In this document: positions 21,270 to 33,534 of the stretch, in pieces
How positions within the stretch are numbered: the first letter of the stretch is position 1
Layout: the number at the start of each line of letters is the position of its first letter
Assembly: GCF_918797505.1 (NCBI RefSeq)
Contig: NC_092795.1
Coordinates: forward strand, 32,661,131-32,725,130
Length of the DNA stretch: 64,000 bases
DNA from: Bemisia tabaci
Lineage: Eukaryota; Arthropoda; Insecta; Hemiptera; Aleyrodidae
Direction of reading: 5' to 3'
Program-made: the position numbers and the translations under genes
Notes under the pieces: model-generated
Told to the model about the DNA's origin: nothing
Databases searched by the model: none
Seen by the model: only the letters and a program-made list of their open reading frames with translations

Positions 21270-23570
21270 TTGGAAAATAGTTTTTGTTTAATAAAGTGAG
21301 AGGTTTAAGCTGTGGAATTAAAACTAGCTTAGAATTCATGGTCAATCCAATTTTTTACGGGAAGCTTCTATCATACTACGTAACCAAACTTTTTTTCTCC
21401 GTGTAATGATTTGGATTGCATTTTGCGATAGAGCAACATTCTTTCTGTCTCGTCCATAGAAATACCTATGTACATAGGGAAACTAATGGCATAGATGTTG
21501 ATTTTAAAATGATTGGGCCAGAAATAGGAGTTCCTTATTGTAAGATACGGTATTTTGCTACATTTTAATGGAATTCCTTCTTTCTCAGAAAATTGCTAAA
21601 AAGACTTGGGAGGGGGGGGGGGGGGTTGATGGTAATATTACCGAACAAATTTTCCGTGAGTTGGACGTCCGAAGCAGATGCTCGGACATGTCGAAAAGTG
21701 AAGGGGAAATACAAAATGCCATAGCAGCAAGACTTTAACATTGTTGTAGATTACAAAAGCGGTTTGAAGCGGATAAATGCGGTTGCTTGGCTGATTACAG
21801 CCATGAAGCCCGAGTTATCAAAAACTATAACGAGGAACATTTTTTAGAAGCGAAAAATTTTTAATCGGCTGCATCGAACGCTTGTCAGAACGTCAAAGAA
21901 AGTGTAAAGTAGCTTGTAACGTCAAAAAAGTGGAACCCTTCTCCTCCTCTGTAAAGTTCTTTATGCATTTATTCGAACACTCGTCGGTAATTGCACAGCA
22001 ATTTTTTGTTTTTGAAAATCTGATAACACGATGCTTCTCCTCATAAAATAATTGCCAACATATCTTTGTAGCATTTCTAGAAAATTGCGCGGCAATTTTT
22101 TTCTGATAATCTGGTAACAATAAGGGCTCTTCTTACATTATAAATTACTGACATAGTCGTATCGAAAAAAATTACCTCGTGTTGTTTCGCTGTTGTTTCG
22201 TAGAAGCCTGTTGATGGCGGCGGCCAAATTATTAAAAAACTTGCATTTCAACATTTTCTTACCTGCAAACAAAGTAAAAATTCGACGTAAGTTTTAAGCA
22301 GTACGTTGAAAACTCAATAATATATATAAAATAAGAAAATGGGTACATTGATAAGTACTTAATTAATACACGACTAGCTCGAAAGATTTGTATCCACACT
22401 GCCCGCTGATCTGGATCGAAGGAAATGATTTCATAAACGCGACATTCTAGCAACGGGAAAATCTTTGGAAAATCACACTTCAGTTTGAATTATGAGTACA
22501 CGTTTTTTAGCCGATTAGAATTATTTTCTTATTTTGAAATGACAGCTTAATATTCACCGGACACTCTAATCACTGATTTTGGCAAATTTCAAAGTGAACT
22601 AATCTCTGGCGGCAAGTGCCGCACATTAAAGCTATTGAGGTTTCTCGAGAATTCCGGTGGAAAAATTTCGTTAAGTTGAAATTTTGCAAAATAGAAGAGA
22701 GAAAATAATTCGGCAAAAATTAATCATAAAATGAAATGTTAAAAAAAGGCGAGGCAATATGAAGAAAAAAGAAAAAAAAAAATAAATGGGAGAAAATGGA
22801 CCCCCTTTCAAACACTGCAAAGTTACATTATTATTCTTCAATTGAAAATCGTCGACGCGCAACATTTCTAGCAATTCTCTTGAAAGAAGGGACCAACAAT
22901 GCAACCATTCTTACTTACATGTCAGGATTGACTGATGCCATTATTAATTGTTTTAAAAAACACCGAGATGACTGTCCTAATCGCGATGTACTTCAGTCAT
23001 CATTCGTCATTTTCACCCGGTCTTTCCAAGCTATTATACCTGCACAACATTTTGCACATTAGTTTTGCAACTCTATGCAACCGGACTTCAAGAAGAAAGT
23101 TTTACACGTTTGTTTCATGATTTTTGTAAAGAAGTTGCGTGGCTTCTAAGGGAAACATGCATGCTCAACGGATGCTATACTTAAAATCGTATTGGGTTTC
23201 GCGTAACAATCACAACTACTGCACCACCGCGTAGAGCAGTCCTATTTTGATTATAAGTTACGATTGTTACAATGGGCGGAGTTTATTTAACTGAATTTAT
23301 GAGCATAACTCGGCAACGCTGCCGTTAACATTTTAATGCGCAAAAATCGGACCAGGCTCAGAGGAAATTACAGAGCTTGTCAAGGAACGTCTAACATCAC
23401 GTTTCTCGACTACTCAAGAAAACATTTTTTGGAGACACGTTCCCTCATACATGCCTGATGTTAATGGTAATGTTAGACACGTTAAAAACATAAGTTTTTT
23501 CTTCTTGAGTGCAAGGTAGCAGCTAGCACACTTGCAAGTGCATGTAGTGAAATCAAGGACCTTTGTTGGG
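21270..23570. other. Unassigned AT-rich sequence
   Basis: Contains one solitary AGAAAAAAAGTTTGG/TCTCCGTGTA element end near 21389-21407 and a G-run at 21612. An 88-codon frame at 22796-23062 (+) was examined and shows no recognisable domain. No other structure seen. Confidence 0.4.
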
Positions 23571-23571
23571 C

Positions 23572-23827
23572 CTGCGGACTGATTATTGAAATTGATAGAC
23601 AAAGAGGATATAGATAGGGAATATGGAGCGATCTTATTGGTTGCAACTGGTGGTTCTTACAGACTGAGAGGGAAAATGATGGACTAACTGTCCGGTCTCT
23701 TATCGGTTGGTGTTACTTACCTCCTATGTCCATTGCAACCATCCGCTTCCACCAATAGGATCTCATCATATCCCTTTTTTCTTCTTTGTCTGTAGCTTTG
23801 TCCATCAATTTCAATAATCGGCCCGCT
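23572..23827. mobile_element. Fold-back MITE K (GGCTGATTATTGAAATTGAT), copy 1
   Basis: GCGGACTGATTATTGAAATT at the left, AATTTCAATAATCGGCCCGC at the right. Inner words GGTTGCAACTGGTGG and CTTATTGG face CCACCAATAGGATC. About 255 bp. Other copies: 25046-25303, 26030-26298, 36302-37007 (interrupted), 45476-45981 (interrupted) and 53850-54112; a solitary right end at 53781-53800. Confidence 0.85.
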
Positions 23828-23829
23828 GG

Positions 23830-25040
23830 TGCGGATAGGTAACTGAACTAACTGCTCGGCAAAGAGGAGAGTATTGCCAGGATTTGAAGGCGCTCCAAGC
23901 CGAGGTAGTGATATTGAAGTTGTCAATCGACGAAACTTGCGAACTATCACAATTTGACGAGTTAATACGTATGCCGCTTGCAAATTTCCGGCGATTGCTG
24001 GCTGCCTACAATGGGCATGAACGAAAACCGAATCAAGTATGCCGATTCATCAGAGCAAAATCCTTCGGGTCGCCTCTCGCGAGGGCAGGAATGCCAACTT
24101 GACACCGGCGCAGCGATGGAATTTTCACGGCGACCCGACTCGGAAAAGCGATCCGGGTGCTTGAAATGCCGGAGAGGCCCTCGATTGCTATCCCGCGAGG
24201 AAAATCCGAGCCGCTTTCCACGGATCCGAGGCAGAGTCGTCAACTTGGCAGCCCTGAATTCCAGATTGTTCCGACCAACATTCGGATTCATAAAGCCGGG
24301 ACGTTAAGGTTGAATACCCGGATCTGGGCGTGGGCGGCGAAATTCGTGCGACGTCACGTAGTGAGCGCGCGAGTACGAGGAATTCTTTCCGTTCCGACTT
24401 CTTCGCATCACGTCGTGAGATCTCGGAAAAATCAGTTCAAAATTGGAAATTCAAAAAGTTTTGAACAAGGGGGAGAAGTAGCTATGTTTTGTGGGGGCAC
24501 AGAAGGACACCTCCTTGAGCGGGGTCTGGATTAAGACACCCCGTCGAGGGGAGTCGGGGGGGGGGGGGATCCCCAAAAATGTTTGTAAATTGAGACGTCT
24601 GAAAAGAAATTTTATGCTGTTCTTACCGGAAAATTAATTGAAGTACAATTTAGAAGAATGAAACGCATTTATTTAGAAAAATCTTTTGTACCTATTTTAT
24701 GGAAGAGGCCAAGTTGATTTTTAGAAGAATTCCGAAACTGATCGTGTGCGGAGCCCCCCCCCCCCCCCCCTGAAAAAAAGCAGCCTCTTTGCTGTATGAT
24801 ACTGCCATGCTCATGAAAAACTTGGCAAGAGCGTTCGATCGCGACTTAAATTTTTCTGGCAAAATATTATTTTCTAGAAAACATAAGATCATTTTTCCTT
24901 GAAAATTTCAGAAATTTTAAATGAAACTGTTAGTACAATTTTCGGGAAAAAATCGAAGACATCAATATGCCTAAATCCGCGAGAAATGTGGGTTTCAGCA
25001 GCGTAAATGGCAGCATTCGGGTGTAACAACGGAGTTTTTC
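23830..25040. other. Unassigned sequence, GC-rich in 23980-24420
   Basis: Long overlapping frames on both strands at 23960-24534 come from GC-rich composition and show no domain. A G-run lies at 24549 and a C-run at 24757. Confidence 0.35.
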
Positions 25041-25045
25041 TTAAG

Positions 25046-25303
25046 CAGCAGGCTGATCATTGAAATTGATGGTCAAAACTTAGAAAAAGAATACAAAAGT
25101 CAAATTCGAGCGATCCTATTGGTTGAAACGAGTGGTTGTATTGCAAACTAAGGGGGCAGTAATGGACTAACTTTCATCACTTTAGTTAGGGTTTGGTCTA
25201 TTACCGCCTCTATCCATCGAAACGCCCCGCTTCCTCCAATAGGATCGCTCCATTTTCTCTGTGTCTATCGCTTTGTAAATCAACTCCAATAATCATCCCG
25301 CTG
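25046..25303. mobile_element. Fold-back MITE K, copy 2
   Basis: AGCAGGCTGATCATTGAAAT at the left; CAATAATCATCCCGCT at the right, with TCCTATTGGTTGAA facing TTCCTCCAATAGGA. Confidence 0.8.
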
Positions 25304-25309
25304 GGTAGA

Positions 25310-26025
25310 ATACCAGTAGCCACTCAGACAGACTGGGTGCAAATACAAGACGATCTGCGATTTACATAGTTTATGGAGCGTAGATCCACGGCCTCAGACC
25401 CGTCGAGAAAAGCGTCGACGCAGCGTTGCCGAATGTGAACGTGAAAACTCTAGTTTCCACGCCGAATCGGCTCGATTTGACAACGCTGCGAGGGAGGCCA
25501 CGGTCAGTCCACCAGAGATCCGCCACCGACGCGACGCTGGCTGTGGGAAGACGTCTGGGAACGGAAAAGCTCAGCTCCGAGGAAATGACCGTAATTAGTG
25601 AAAATGGCGGCTCCGCTTGCCCAATTGAAAATTTCTCCCCGGTGGTTTTGAACAATGGATGCCGTGGATGGGACCATAAAATATAATAAGCGCGGGTGCA
25701 CTGAGTTCTTGCGGCTGATTGTGAGTCTTAATTGCCTTTGGAAAGCGGATTGGTTCAGTTATATCATTGTGATATTTCCTCCGATTTCGAAATTCTTAAT
25801 TTCTACTCTAACTTTTCGAAGTTTTCGAAAAACGTTTCCTGATATGTATTCCCCAAAACTTAATCTGCAACTCGTAAACTATTGAATCAGTTTGCTGGTA
25901 AAAGAGCGAGGTTCCACAATTTCACCGAACTTTATAGGAAGGGCAAAAAAAAATGAATCTCTCGTCAGCCAGGAAGATTAAATATTTTTTGGAAGGCAAT
26001 ATGAGACTGACGCCAGACGTGGGAT
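25310..26025. other. Unassigned sequence
   Basis: Moderately GC-rich at 25380-25660, with open frames on both strands but no domain. Confidence 0.35.
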
Positions 26026-26029
26026 TCTG

Positions 26030-26298
26030 CGGGCTAGTTATTGGAATTGCGATAGACAAAGAACACAAAGGGCAAATGGAGCGCTCCTCTTGGTGGAAAC
26101 AATTGGTTGCAATGGACAAAAGAGCTATATGAGTAACAGACTAACTCACTGCAATCCACGAGAGATCCGATAGTTATTAGTCTATCATTTTACTCCTCCT
26201 ATAGCATCAACCCGCTTCCACCAATAAAGGATTGCTCAATTTTTCCCTTGTCTTGTATGTCTTTCGCTTTGTCTATCAATTTCAATAATCAGCCCGCT
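26030..26298. mobile_element. Fold-back MITE K, copy 3
   Basis: GCGGGCTAGTTATTGGAATT at the left and AATTTCAATAATCAGCCCGC at the right; CTTGGTGGAAAC faces CTTCCACCAATAAAGG. Confidence 0.83.
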
Positions 26299-26751
26299 GA
26301 ACACGGACAGGGTGCTTGCTAGAGGGACCGGAAAGAACGTCAATAATCCGACATAAATAAATCCTAGCACCTGATTTCGTCAGTTCTCTGACGTAAGGAT
26401 GTAACTGCATTATAACGTGAGCCCTGGGCAGCATCGAGTTAAATGGACGATCGAGCTTATTTGAAATGCAGTTACGACTTTACGGCCGCAGAGCGACGCT
26501 ATGTGACATAAAAAGGCCGGGAGCAGATTACCGGTGGGTTTGGAGTATCGGAAATCGGTGGGATTGGAGATTGCAATAAGCCTCGTTGCTAGGGAGGGTA
26601 GGGCGTGAGAGGGGGGGGGGGATGAGGGGTAAATTTGGTGGAGGAGAAATCCGCGTAGACAACATGACACCACGTATACGTATTACTGGATTGTTGGCTT
26701 ATTCCATGCAGGGTGTTTCGATTATTGACTTTATCGGCGAGACTTTTGCGC

Positions 26752-27060
26752 CAGGGTGTCTAGTAAAACAGGATGACCAAAAATCAGTACTTTTACAGTA
26801 CTTTTTCGGTATATTCCCAAGAAATTCAACACCTCCTCAATAGAAAAATTCAGTACTTTTTCAGTACTTCCATTGGACGCAATTCGAAAAATTTGAAAAT
26901 TCGAATTTCTCGCTCAAATTGCGACAAAAATGACACAAATTCCGAACCTTCTTGCCGAATTTCCGCACTTTTTCAGTACTTCCGGACCGCCCGTAAAAAA
27001 TCAGTATTATTGCCGGACTTTCCGAAATTTCCGGACTTTCCGGACTTTGTAGACACCCTG
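26752..27060 (+). mobile_element. TCAGTAC-word element (family 1), complete
   Basis: CAGGGTGTCTAGTAAAACAG at the left, CTTTGTAGACACCCTG at the right, 309 bp. Contains repeated CAGTACTTTT words in the first half and CCGGACTTTCC words in the second. No flanking duplication is visible. Confidence 0.88.
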
Positions 27061-27064
27061 ACAA

Positions 27065-29785
27065 ATAATAATTTTTCGTGGAAAAAAGTCGCTCCTCAGA
27101 TTCCCAATGTCGGTCGGGCTTGAACATTTTTGGGGTGCTGATACGCTCCTTCATATGAGTTTTTCAAGTATTGGGGTAGGGTGGGGGGGCTGGGTCGCCT
27201 GTCAGAATCTTTGGGATGCTGAGACCTAGCTCCCCTAGCCAGACCGCTTCTGGGTGCCCTTTGCAAATGTAAATAGCCAAGCCACCAGACTTAGTCCCCC
27301 AAGGGTTATTTCTTGCCCACAGCCCCCCCCCCCCCCCCCCGTGTAGGGCGCGAGCGGCGGGCCACGCCATTCCGGCGTTTTTCCACCAGTCCGGCCGAAT
27401 CACAATGTCAATCCCATGGGACCTACTACTAGGGATTGGAGCTATTTAAAAGAAAGACTATGAATGTGCCCCAAGTCCACTCTTACAAAACTTCATTTTG
27501 TACTTGCTGCTCCATTCGGTCACACGGCAGTGCCGAGCGCCTCTCTCATACCTACATATTAAGATCCTCCCGCCGGTTTTTTCTGCGTTGCAATATCCGG
27601 AAAGCACCCCGCCCCCCGGCCCTCCATCCCTCTCGCGGGGCAATTTCGGACCCGTCGTCGGGAGGCAGCAATTATTCGGATTCGACACTTTTGAACCCTC
27701 GTTTGTGCCCCATCATTCGGGCTCTTTTCGGCGAAGCGGCTGAGGTCATCCCGCTCCACCCAGAGGGACGTAACCTCACTTCCGAGATGAGCCTCCTCGT
27801 CCGCAAGAATCCCTGCTCCCAGGGACCCACGCGGGGATCCGCTCGCGCGTCTCCGCGAGTTTCTGTTGTTGGTTTTCCCCTTTTTTAATTTCTTTTCTCG
27901 TCGGCTAAATTGGGTGCCGTGTCGTGGCTCGTTTCGTGGTCGCGTCGCCGGGAACGAAGTGTTGAAAGCCGGAAATTAGAGGTGAGGACTACCTCTCCAG
28001 TCGGGATCCCCGGGACCGCGCGAGGCGTCCCCCGGCCTGGGTTTTCGGCGCCCGCCACGCACCCGTCCCCAACATTGCTGTCGGATGCTGCTGAGGAATC
28101 AGGAATTCTCCCCGTTTAGACCCGCGTGAATAATTCACAACTTATCGCACAACTTGACAACCCGGGCCAGGAAAGATGATGGAAAACCGCAGTAATCAAG
28201 GCCCTCGCTTCCGCTGGACCTCTTAATAGATTCAACCCCCCCCCCCCCTCCCCACGGTCTTTGGACGCGGATCCTCGTTTCGAGAAGCTGCGTAAACGCC
28301 AAAGACATTGGTAAACGCGTTAGTACGACAAAGTGGGAAAAGTATGGATTTGAATGAAGTCGTTTAGCTCAAAAAAAAAAAAAAAAAAAAAAAATTCAAA
28401 ATTTCAAAAATGCTTCCTGTTGCAGAGTATGGTCTTTGGATCTGGACGTTTCGTTTATTTTTTTAGCCGAAGTTTAGTTTGATTTAGCTTCTTACACAGG
28501 GTGAGAAGTTCGCGGAGAGCGAGTGAGTTTTGTCGAACTCCGAATAGGCAGGGAATTTTGCAGTGGAATCTTGAATTTTTTTTCTTTGCACTTAAAATTT
28601 GGTAAGGAAAGAATTTCATGAGAAATCGTGCCCCCCCCCCTCCAAAAAAAAAAAAAAAAAAAAAAAAAAAACTTCAGGGAATTTGATGTTCGAAATCCCA
28701 GAGAAGTCGGGGGGTTTTGAATTACAAGAACATTTTTTAACTCGTCACACGGTGTGACTTTTTTCGAGGGCAATATTTGTTATGGAATAATACTTGTGCG
28801 TTATACGATTGAAGAATGGAAATTCGAAGCCACCTAAACCTCCCTTGATCACAGTGGAAATCATGAGCGTTTTCCCAAGGAGAGGAGATGCTCAAGGAAC
28901 GACCATGAAAACTACCCTGAGTCCTCCGTTTTTTTAAAAATTTTGGATTTTCGATAATTTTTGAAAATACTTTTATTAATGGTTGGAGTTGTAAAAGAAT
29001 CAACGAATTTTACCTTTGGCTATAAGAAAGACATTTTAAACCATTCACATCATTTTGGGCAAGACAGCCATGTTCAACCCTATCGAATTGTTCTTGTTCG
29101 AAAATTTCACTGAATTTTCTTTGTGCTACGGATAAAATTCTGCAAAATTTTCAAGCAAATTCAATCGACAAAAAAAATAAAATGACGGCGGAAATTTTGA
29201 AACATCACAGGACGCTCGTGATACTTTGGCCGGAAGGTGTGAAGCCGGTGAAGGCCAATATGTCCCTGTTCATTTCATTCATTTCTCCGAGCGTAAAGTT
29301 GTCGAACTTTCTCACCGGCATCGGAGTGAGACGTGAAAGGACCCGATGGTAAATAGTGTCTTCACTGTGGGCGAGTCGGCTTCAAATTGCCCACTCACAT
29401 CTGTCGCGGTTGCCCCTTGGCGCGTATAATTTACGTCCAACACGTTGCACGTTGCACATCCCGGATTCCCGAATCCCGGGTGCTGAGCCCATGCATATTT
29501 GTATTTATAAGTTCATAGGTCGCGACCGGGAACCCGCCCGACGTCGACAGCCGCAGCCGGCCGGCTAGACGTACTTGACGTTCACCCTCGCGAACAACAG
29601 CCTGTCTCGACGTCATCCTCGCAAGTAACCTTCATACGTCAACGTCATGCACAACGAGGCTCATCGGAAAGGATACCTGGACTAAATAAGGAGCCACTGT
29701 CTCCGGCTCATCCATGAAAGCACCCATCTGCATGGGGAAATGAATGGCACTTTGCAGGAAGAACTCTGCTGAAGGAACGCCTGGA
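27065..29785. other. Unassigned sequence with homopolymer runs
   Basis: GC-rich at 27440-28120, with overlapping frames on both strands but no domain. C-runs at 27326, 28238 and 28630; A-runs at 28371-28394 and 28645-28670. GC-rich again at 29350-29620. Confidence 0.35.
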
Positions 29786-29790
29786 TGAAA

Positions 29791-30049
29791 TGGACCGCGT
29801 TAAGCAGAAAGGAACCAAGCCACATCAGCTGATGCCAACTTTAATTGGGCAATTTCGCAATTTCATTTTTCACATGAAAACTGTTGTGCGGATTTTCGTG
29901 CAAATTTTTTTCGTGTGAATTTTCTCCACAGTAGGAGGCAAAATCCTTAAAATTTTCAAAGAAATCCGCACAAACGTTCTCTCGTAAGAAATGAAATTGC
30001 CCAGTTAAAATTGGCAATAGCTTGGTTCCTTTCTGTTAAACGCGGTCCA
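29791..30049. mobile_element. Fold-back element (GCGTTAAGCAGAAAGGAACC), uninterrupted copy
   Basis: TGGACCGCGTTAAGCAGAAA pairs with TTTCTGTTAAACGCGGTCCA; GGAACCAAGC pairs with GCTTGGTTCC; TGGGCAATTTCGCAATTTCA faces TGAAATTGCCCA. 259 bp. It shows what the interrupted relative at 8373-8890 looked like before insertion. Confidence 0.85.
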
Positions 30050-30154
30050 AATTGTCTGTAGACACCATGGTCCGAAATCGAAAGTCGGAACCTACTATTC
30101 CATTGTTGAATCCTTATTGAAAGATCTTAAGGATTACCATAATTTTTCATCATC

Positions 30155-30784
30155 AAATTCCCTGACTTTCCCTGAATATTTTTACTTTTCCCTGATTCCA
30201 GAATTTTCGGATTCTCTGACTTTTCCTGACACTCTAATAAAACTTTCACTTTTTTTTTCTCCTTAAAACAGTCATTTCCGCTAAACGCATACCGCAAAAT
30301 TTCCTGACTTTTTCTGGGAATTCCCCGACTTTTCCTGGGATTTCCCTGACTATTCCTTGAAATTCCCTGACTTTTCCCGGTTGCTACAAATTCCCTGGAT
30401 TTCTCCGACTAGTTTTGCTTATTTCCCTGCTTCCAAAATTTTCGGCGTTCCTGACTTTTCCATGGACATTAAACACTGTGAACCTTACACTTTGATTTTT
30501 TTTCTCGTTAAAATGACCCTCACTCCCGCTAAACGCACATCGCAAAATTTCCTGACTTTCCCCAGCATTGGCGGATCCAGCAAATTGGCAACATTGTCTT
30601 TTTTCCAATTTCCTACGGAAATATGTCGATTCTTAGAGGGGCCAGGTACTCCGACAAGAATCGATTATTTGGCATAAGTTTAAATGGAGGAAATCCAGCG
30701 TTGTCAAATTGCTGGATCCGCCTCTGTTTCCCGGTCACTGCAAATTCCCTGACTTTCCCGGTTTTCCGGGACGCCAGCAACCCT
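30155..30784 (+). mobile_element. CTGACTTTTC-word element, interrupted by a GGATCC MITE
   Basis: Many words of the type TTCCCTGACTTTTCC spread over 30160-30570 and again at 30725-30775; the GGATCC element at 30571-30721 sits between. The terminal CAGGGTG motif is not clear here. Confidence 0.6.
30571..30721. mobile_element. GCGGATCCAGCAAATTGGCAA MITE, copy 1
   Basis: GCGGATCCAGCAAATTGGCA at the left, CAAATTGCTGGATCCGC at the right. The middle pairs ATGTCGATTCTT with AAGAATCGATTA. 151 bp. Copies at 33379-33534, 50334-50471 (right end lost) and 35666-35812 (left arm lost). Confidence 0.85.
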
Positions 30785-30815
30785 AGATCTTTAACTCAAG
30801 ATCCCTATCAAACAG

Positions 30816-30893
30816 TATAAGTAAATCGATAAGTATATCGATAAGTATAAGTCGATAAGTATATCGATAAGTATAAGTCGATAAGTATATCGA
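30816..30893 (+). repeat. Short tandem repeat of ATAAGTATATCG / ATAAGTATAAGTCG
   Basis: Alternating 12- and 14-base units make a 26-base period, about three repeats. It contains two perfect TATCGATA octamers (30836-30843 and 30862-30869). Confidence 0.88.
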
Positions 30894-30899
30894 TCATGT

Positions 30900-31308
30900 C
30901 AATCGAAAAAACGACTCGACGGGCGCGGCGACGAACGACTCTCCAAAGGTCGAGGGCAAAAAACGAAAATTAGTGTGCCTCGATCGGGATCGGATGCGGG
31001 AGTCGGCCTGAAACAAGAAGGCGTTATTAAGTTAAACTGGAGGTGGGGAGCCGGGGTGGAAGGGGCCTATCAACACTCGGGTAAATTCGTCGCCCCTCTG
31101 ACGTAAGGGCCTATCTTAATTTTCACGTGAGCCCTGTTTCCCGTAGAACTCTTCGTTTCCCAAAGCTCATGTGGTAATAGAGATACGCCCTTTCGTCAGA
31201 GGAGCGACGAATTGCCCCGCTTGCCTGCTTCGGAGCCGGAGCGCAGAGCCACGAGTCAAATAACAAATTCGAAAATGAGCCGCTTCCGGTCAAAAACACG
31301 GTCCAGAT
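30900..31308. other. Unassigned sequence
   Basis: CCTCTGACGTAAGGGCCTAT at 31094 and its near-inverse CTTTCGTCAGAGGAGCGACG at 31190 suggest a small decayed inverted repeat. Nothing else recognised. Confidence 0.35.
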
Positions 31309-32063
31309 CTGCCGCCCTAAGAACGCCGTATGAGCCTCCCGGCGTTGCCAAATATCCTCCGATAAGATGAGAACTTTCTGTGAAAATTGAAAAAGTTTTT
31401 CCTCCATTTTTCAAGTGAATCTTTTTTACGATTTGATCTGAAGTACCTGACAATGAAGATGTTGCATGTGTAAGGAATTTGCAATTTGACTATTGATTCT
31501 TAGGTAAAAGTTAGCGAGAAACACGATGGTGCCACTGGTTTTCTCTGAAATCAACTCCCAAGCTCAAAAAAAGCTCTCAAGTTGAGGCCAAAATGGAGGA
31601 GATATCCCACCCTACCCTAAGAGTCCACCTCTACATCAAGACAAACTCTCCATGCAAAGATGGGGAACAAATACATTGACAGGGCTTCCACTTTATTTGG
31701 GGACTCTAAAACTGAAAACACGGCAACCCTATGCTAATGTATTCGCTCCCTATCTTTGCATGGAGAGTTTGCTTTGATGTAGAGGTGGACTCTCAGGGTA
31801 GGGTGGGATATCCCCTCCGTTTTGGCCTCAACTTGAGAGCTTTTTTTGAGCTTGGGAGTTGATTTCAGAGAAAACCAGTGGCACTATCGTGTTTCTCGCG
31901 AACTTTTACATAAGAATCAACAGTCAAATCGCAAATTCCTCACACATGCGACATCTCCATTTCGGGGGGAAATATTCATCCGCTCGCTCAAAAATCAATA
32001 TTTCATCGAGGGAAATTAGACAACGTCTTAATGTTCATAAGACGTTCTTCCTTAACGCGGCAG
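31309..32063. mobile_element. Fold-back element J interrupted by a 0.5-kb palindrome
   Basis: Left arm CTGCCGCCCTAAGAACGCCG with TATGAGCCTCCCGGCGTTGC; right arm AACGTCTTAATGTTCATAAG ending CTTAACGCGGCAG. The 31452-31960 palindrome sits where the J centre should be. Confidence 0.75.
31452..31960. mobile_element. 0.5-kb fold-back palindrome (AATGGAGATGTTGCATGTG family), copy 1
   Basis: Left end AATGAAGATGTTGCATGTGT and right end CACACATGCGACATCTCCATT. The arms pair through ACACGATGGTGCCACTGGTT, AAGCTCAAAAAAAGCTCTCA and TCTCCATGCAAAGATGGGGA to a centre near 31700. Non-coding. Copies at 36328-36840 and 51299-51804, half at 50472-50594. Confidence 0.88.
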
Positions 32064-33378
32064 AGATGTAATGGGATCGAGAGACACGCCGCGCCGCGAC
32101 AGTGACGCTCTTCGGTCTCCACTGAGGGTCATCATGCTGATTGCTGATGGACTCCCGAGTCCCTGATTACGTGGTCATCACCTGCTGCCACGACCCCCCC
32201 CCCCCCCCCTGGTCAGCCTTCCGCAAAATCTCAAACATAACAAACAGTAAGAGACACCGCAGTCAGACGTTGGCAATTATATTCACGATCAGGGACGGGA
32301 AAATTTAAATCTGGGGAGAGGAGCACAAAATTTTCAGGCCTCGTTGAAAATCCTTCTCCGTCCCTAAATCAATAAGTTTGTCCACGCCTAAAAAAGTTTC
32401 TGCTCCCCTAAAAAAGTTTCTTCACCCCTGAAAAAGTTTTCCCGCCCCTCGAAAATTCGTTTCTCTCCCAACGAAAATCGCTCTTCCCCGAGAGAAATCA
32501 CTTCTCCCCCCCTCTGAAAATAGGTTTTTCGTACAAACGGCGTTCCATTCAATGACCCCCTCTCATTTGAAGTCGTCGACATCTTTCTGGATCCTGAGGG
32601 TCCCCACGGGATCTGGTGTCCACACTCTTTCCATAAAGTTTTTTTTTTCTTTTTCTTTTACTATTTATTTTACTTCTTTTGAAAGTAAGACGGACAGATT
32701 GACGACAGCAAAAGCGATCCCGACTCACCGGTGAGGCCTTTCATGGTGACCGAAGGCGGACGAAAGGAAGACATCAGCTTTGACTATTTATCAATGTCCG
32801 AGGCCGACAGAATGCATCCTTTCCTCGGTTCCCTTTTCTTGATTAGTCTCCCCTGTCCCCCGTCCAGCGACCTGCGACCACTCTTGCCGCGGCTCATGGA
32901 TTCCTCTTGTAAATTAGCCTGTTAGACGTATATCAACTTTGTAAGTGCACCGATTGTGAGTGAAGCACCGACGCGACATTAGCGCTTCCCCCCAACACCC
33001 ACTCTTTCATGACGCCTTTCTTCGCTCTTCCTACTCGTTCTCGCCGTTGAGGACTTGGCCGTTTTCCCACGATGAGAAATTACTGAAAGAAGTATACGGT
33101 CCTCCTCGGAGGGGGTATGATGCTGAAAATTTCAAAATAAGACCGTTTAGGAGAAATGAAAACCTTAGTCCGGGAAGAATAATCTTTAGAAGGGGGATTT
33201 TATGGAAAGGGGTCGAGAAATTGGCTTCTGAGTCTGTCTTTCCATGGACAGTCACAAATATTTTCCTGGTCAGAAAGTCTCCTGTTTTTTTTTAGGAATA
33301 AAAAAACCGGATTATACATATGTGGAGTATCCGAAAGTGGGGTCTGAAAATCTTCTGTCCAAATTCAGGTTGAAACAG
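32064..33378. other. Unassigned sequence
   Basis: C-run at 32193. Short frames only. Includes the small tandem repeat listed separately. Confidence 0.35.
32378..32525. repeat. Imperfect ~26-base tandem repeat (CCCCTAAAAAAGTTTCT)
   Basis: Five or six units of the type CCCC(T/C)(A/G)AAAAAGTTT(C/T) run in a row and grow less regular to the right. Non-coding. Confidence 0.6.
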
Positions 33379-33534
33379 AGCCGGATCTAGAAATTTGGCA
33401 ACACTGGATTTCCTCCATTTAAATCTACGTTAAATAATCGATTTTTGTACGAGCACCTGACCCTTCCAATAATCGATACATTTCCATAGGTGTAAATGGA
33501 GAAAAGACAATGTTGCCAATTTGCTGGATCCGCC
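33379..33534. mobile_element. GCGGATCCAGCAAATTGGCAA MITE, copy 2
   Basis: Left GCCGGATCTAGAAATTTGGC, right GCCAATTTGCTGGATCCGCC. The centre pairs AATCGATTTTTGTACGAGCA with inverse words near AATAATCGATACA. Confidence 0.8.

Noticed and set aside
15943..21345. Pairs of identical short open frames on both strands
   Set aside because: They repeat only because the DNA is duplicated; they lie in Helitron or unassigned sequence and match no protein I know.
22796..23062. 88-codon frame on the plus strand
   Set aside because: No recognisable domain, no clear splice sites, AT-rich context; could be chance.
23960..24534. Set of 62-125-codon frames on both strands
   Set aside because: No domain; composition-driven overlap in a GC-rich segment.
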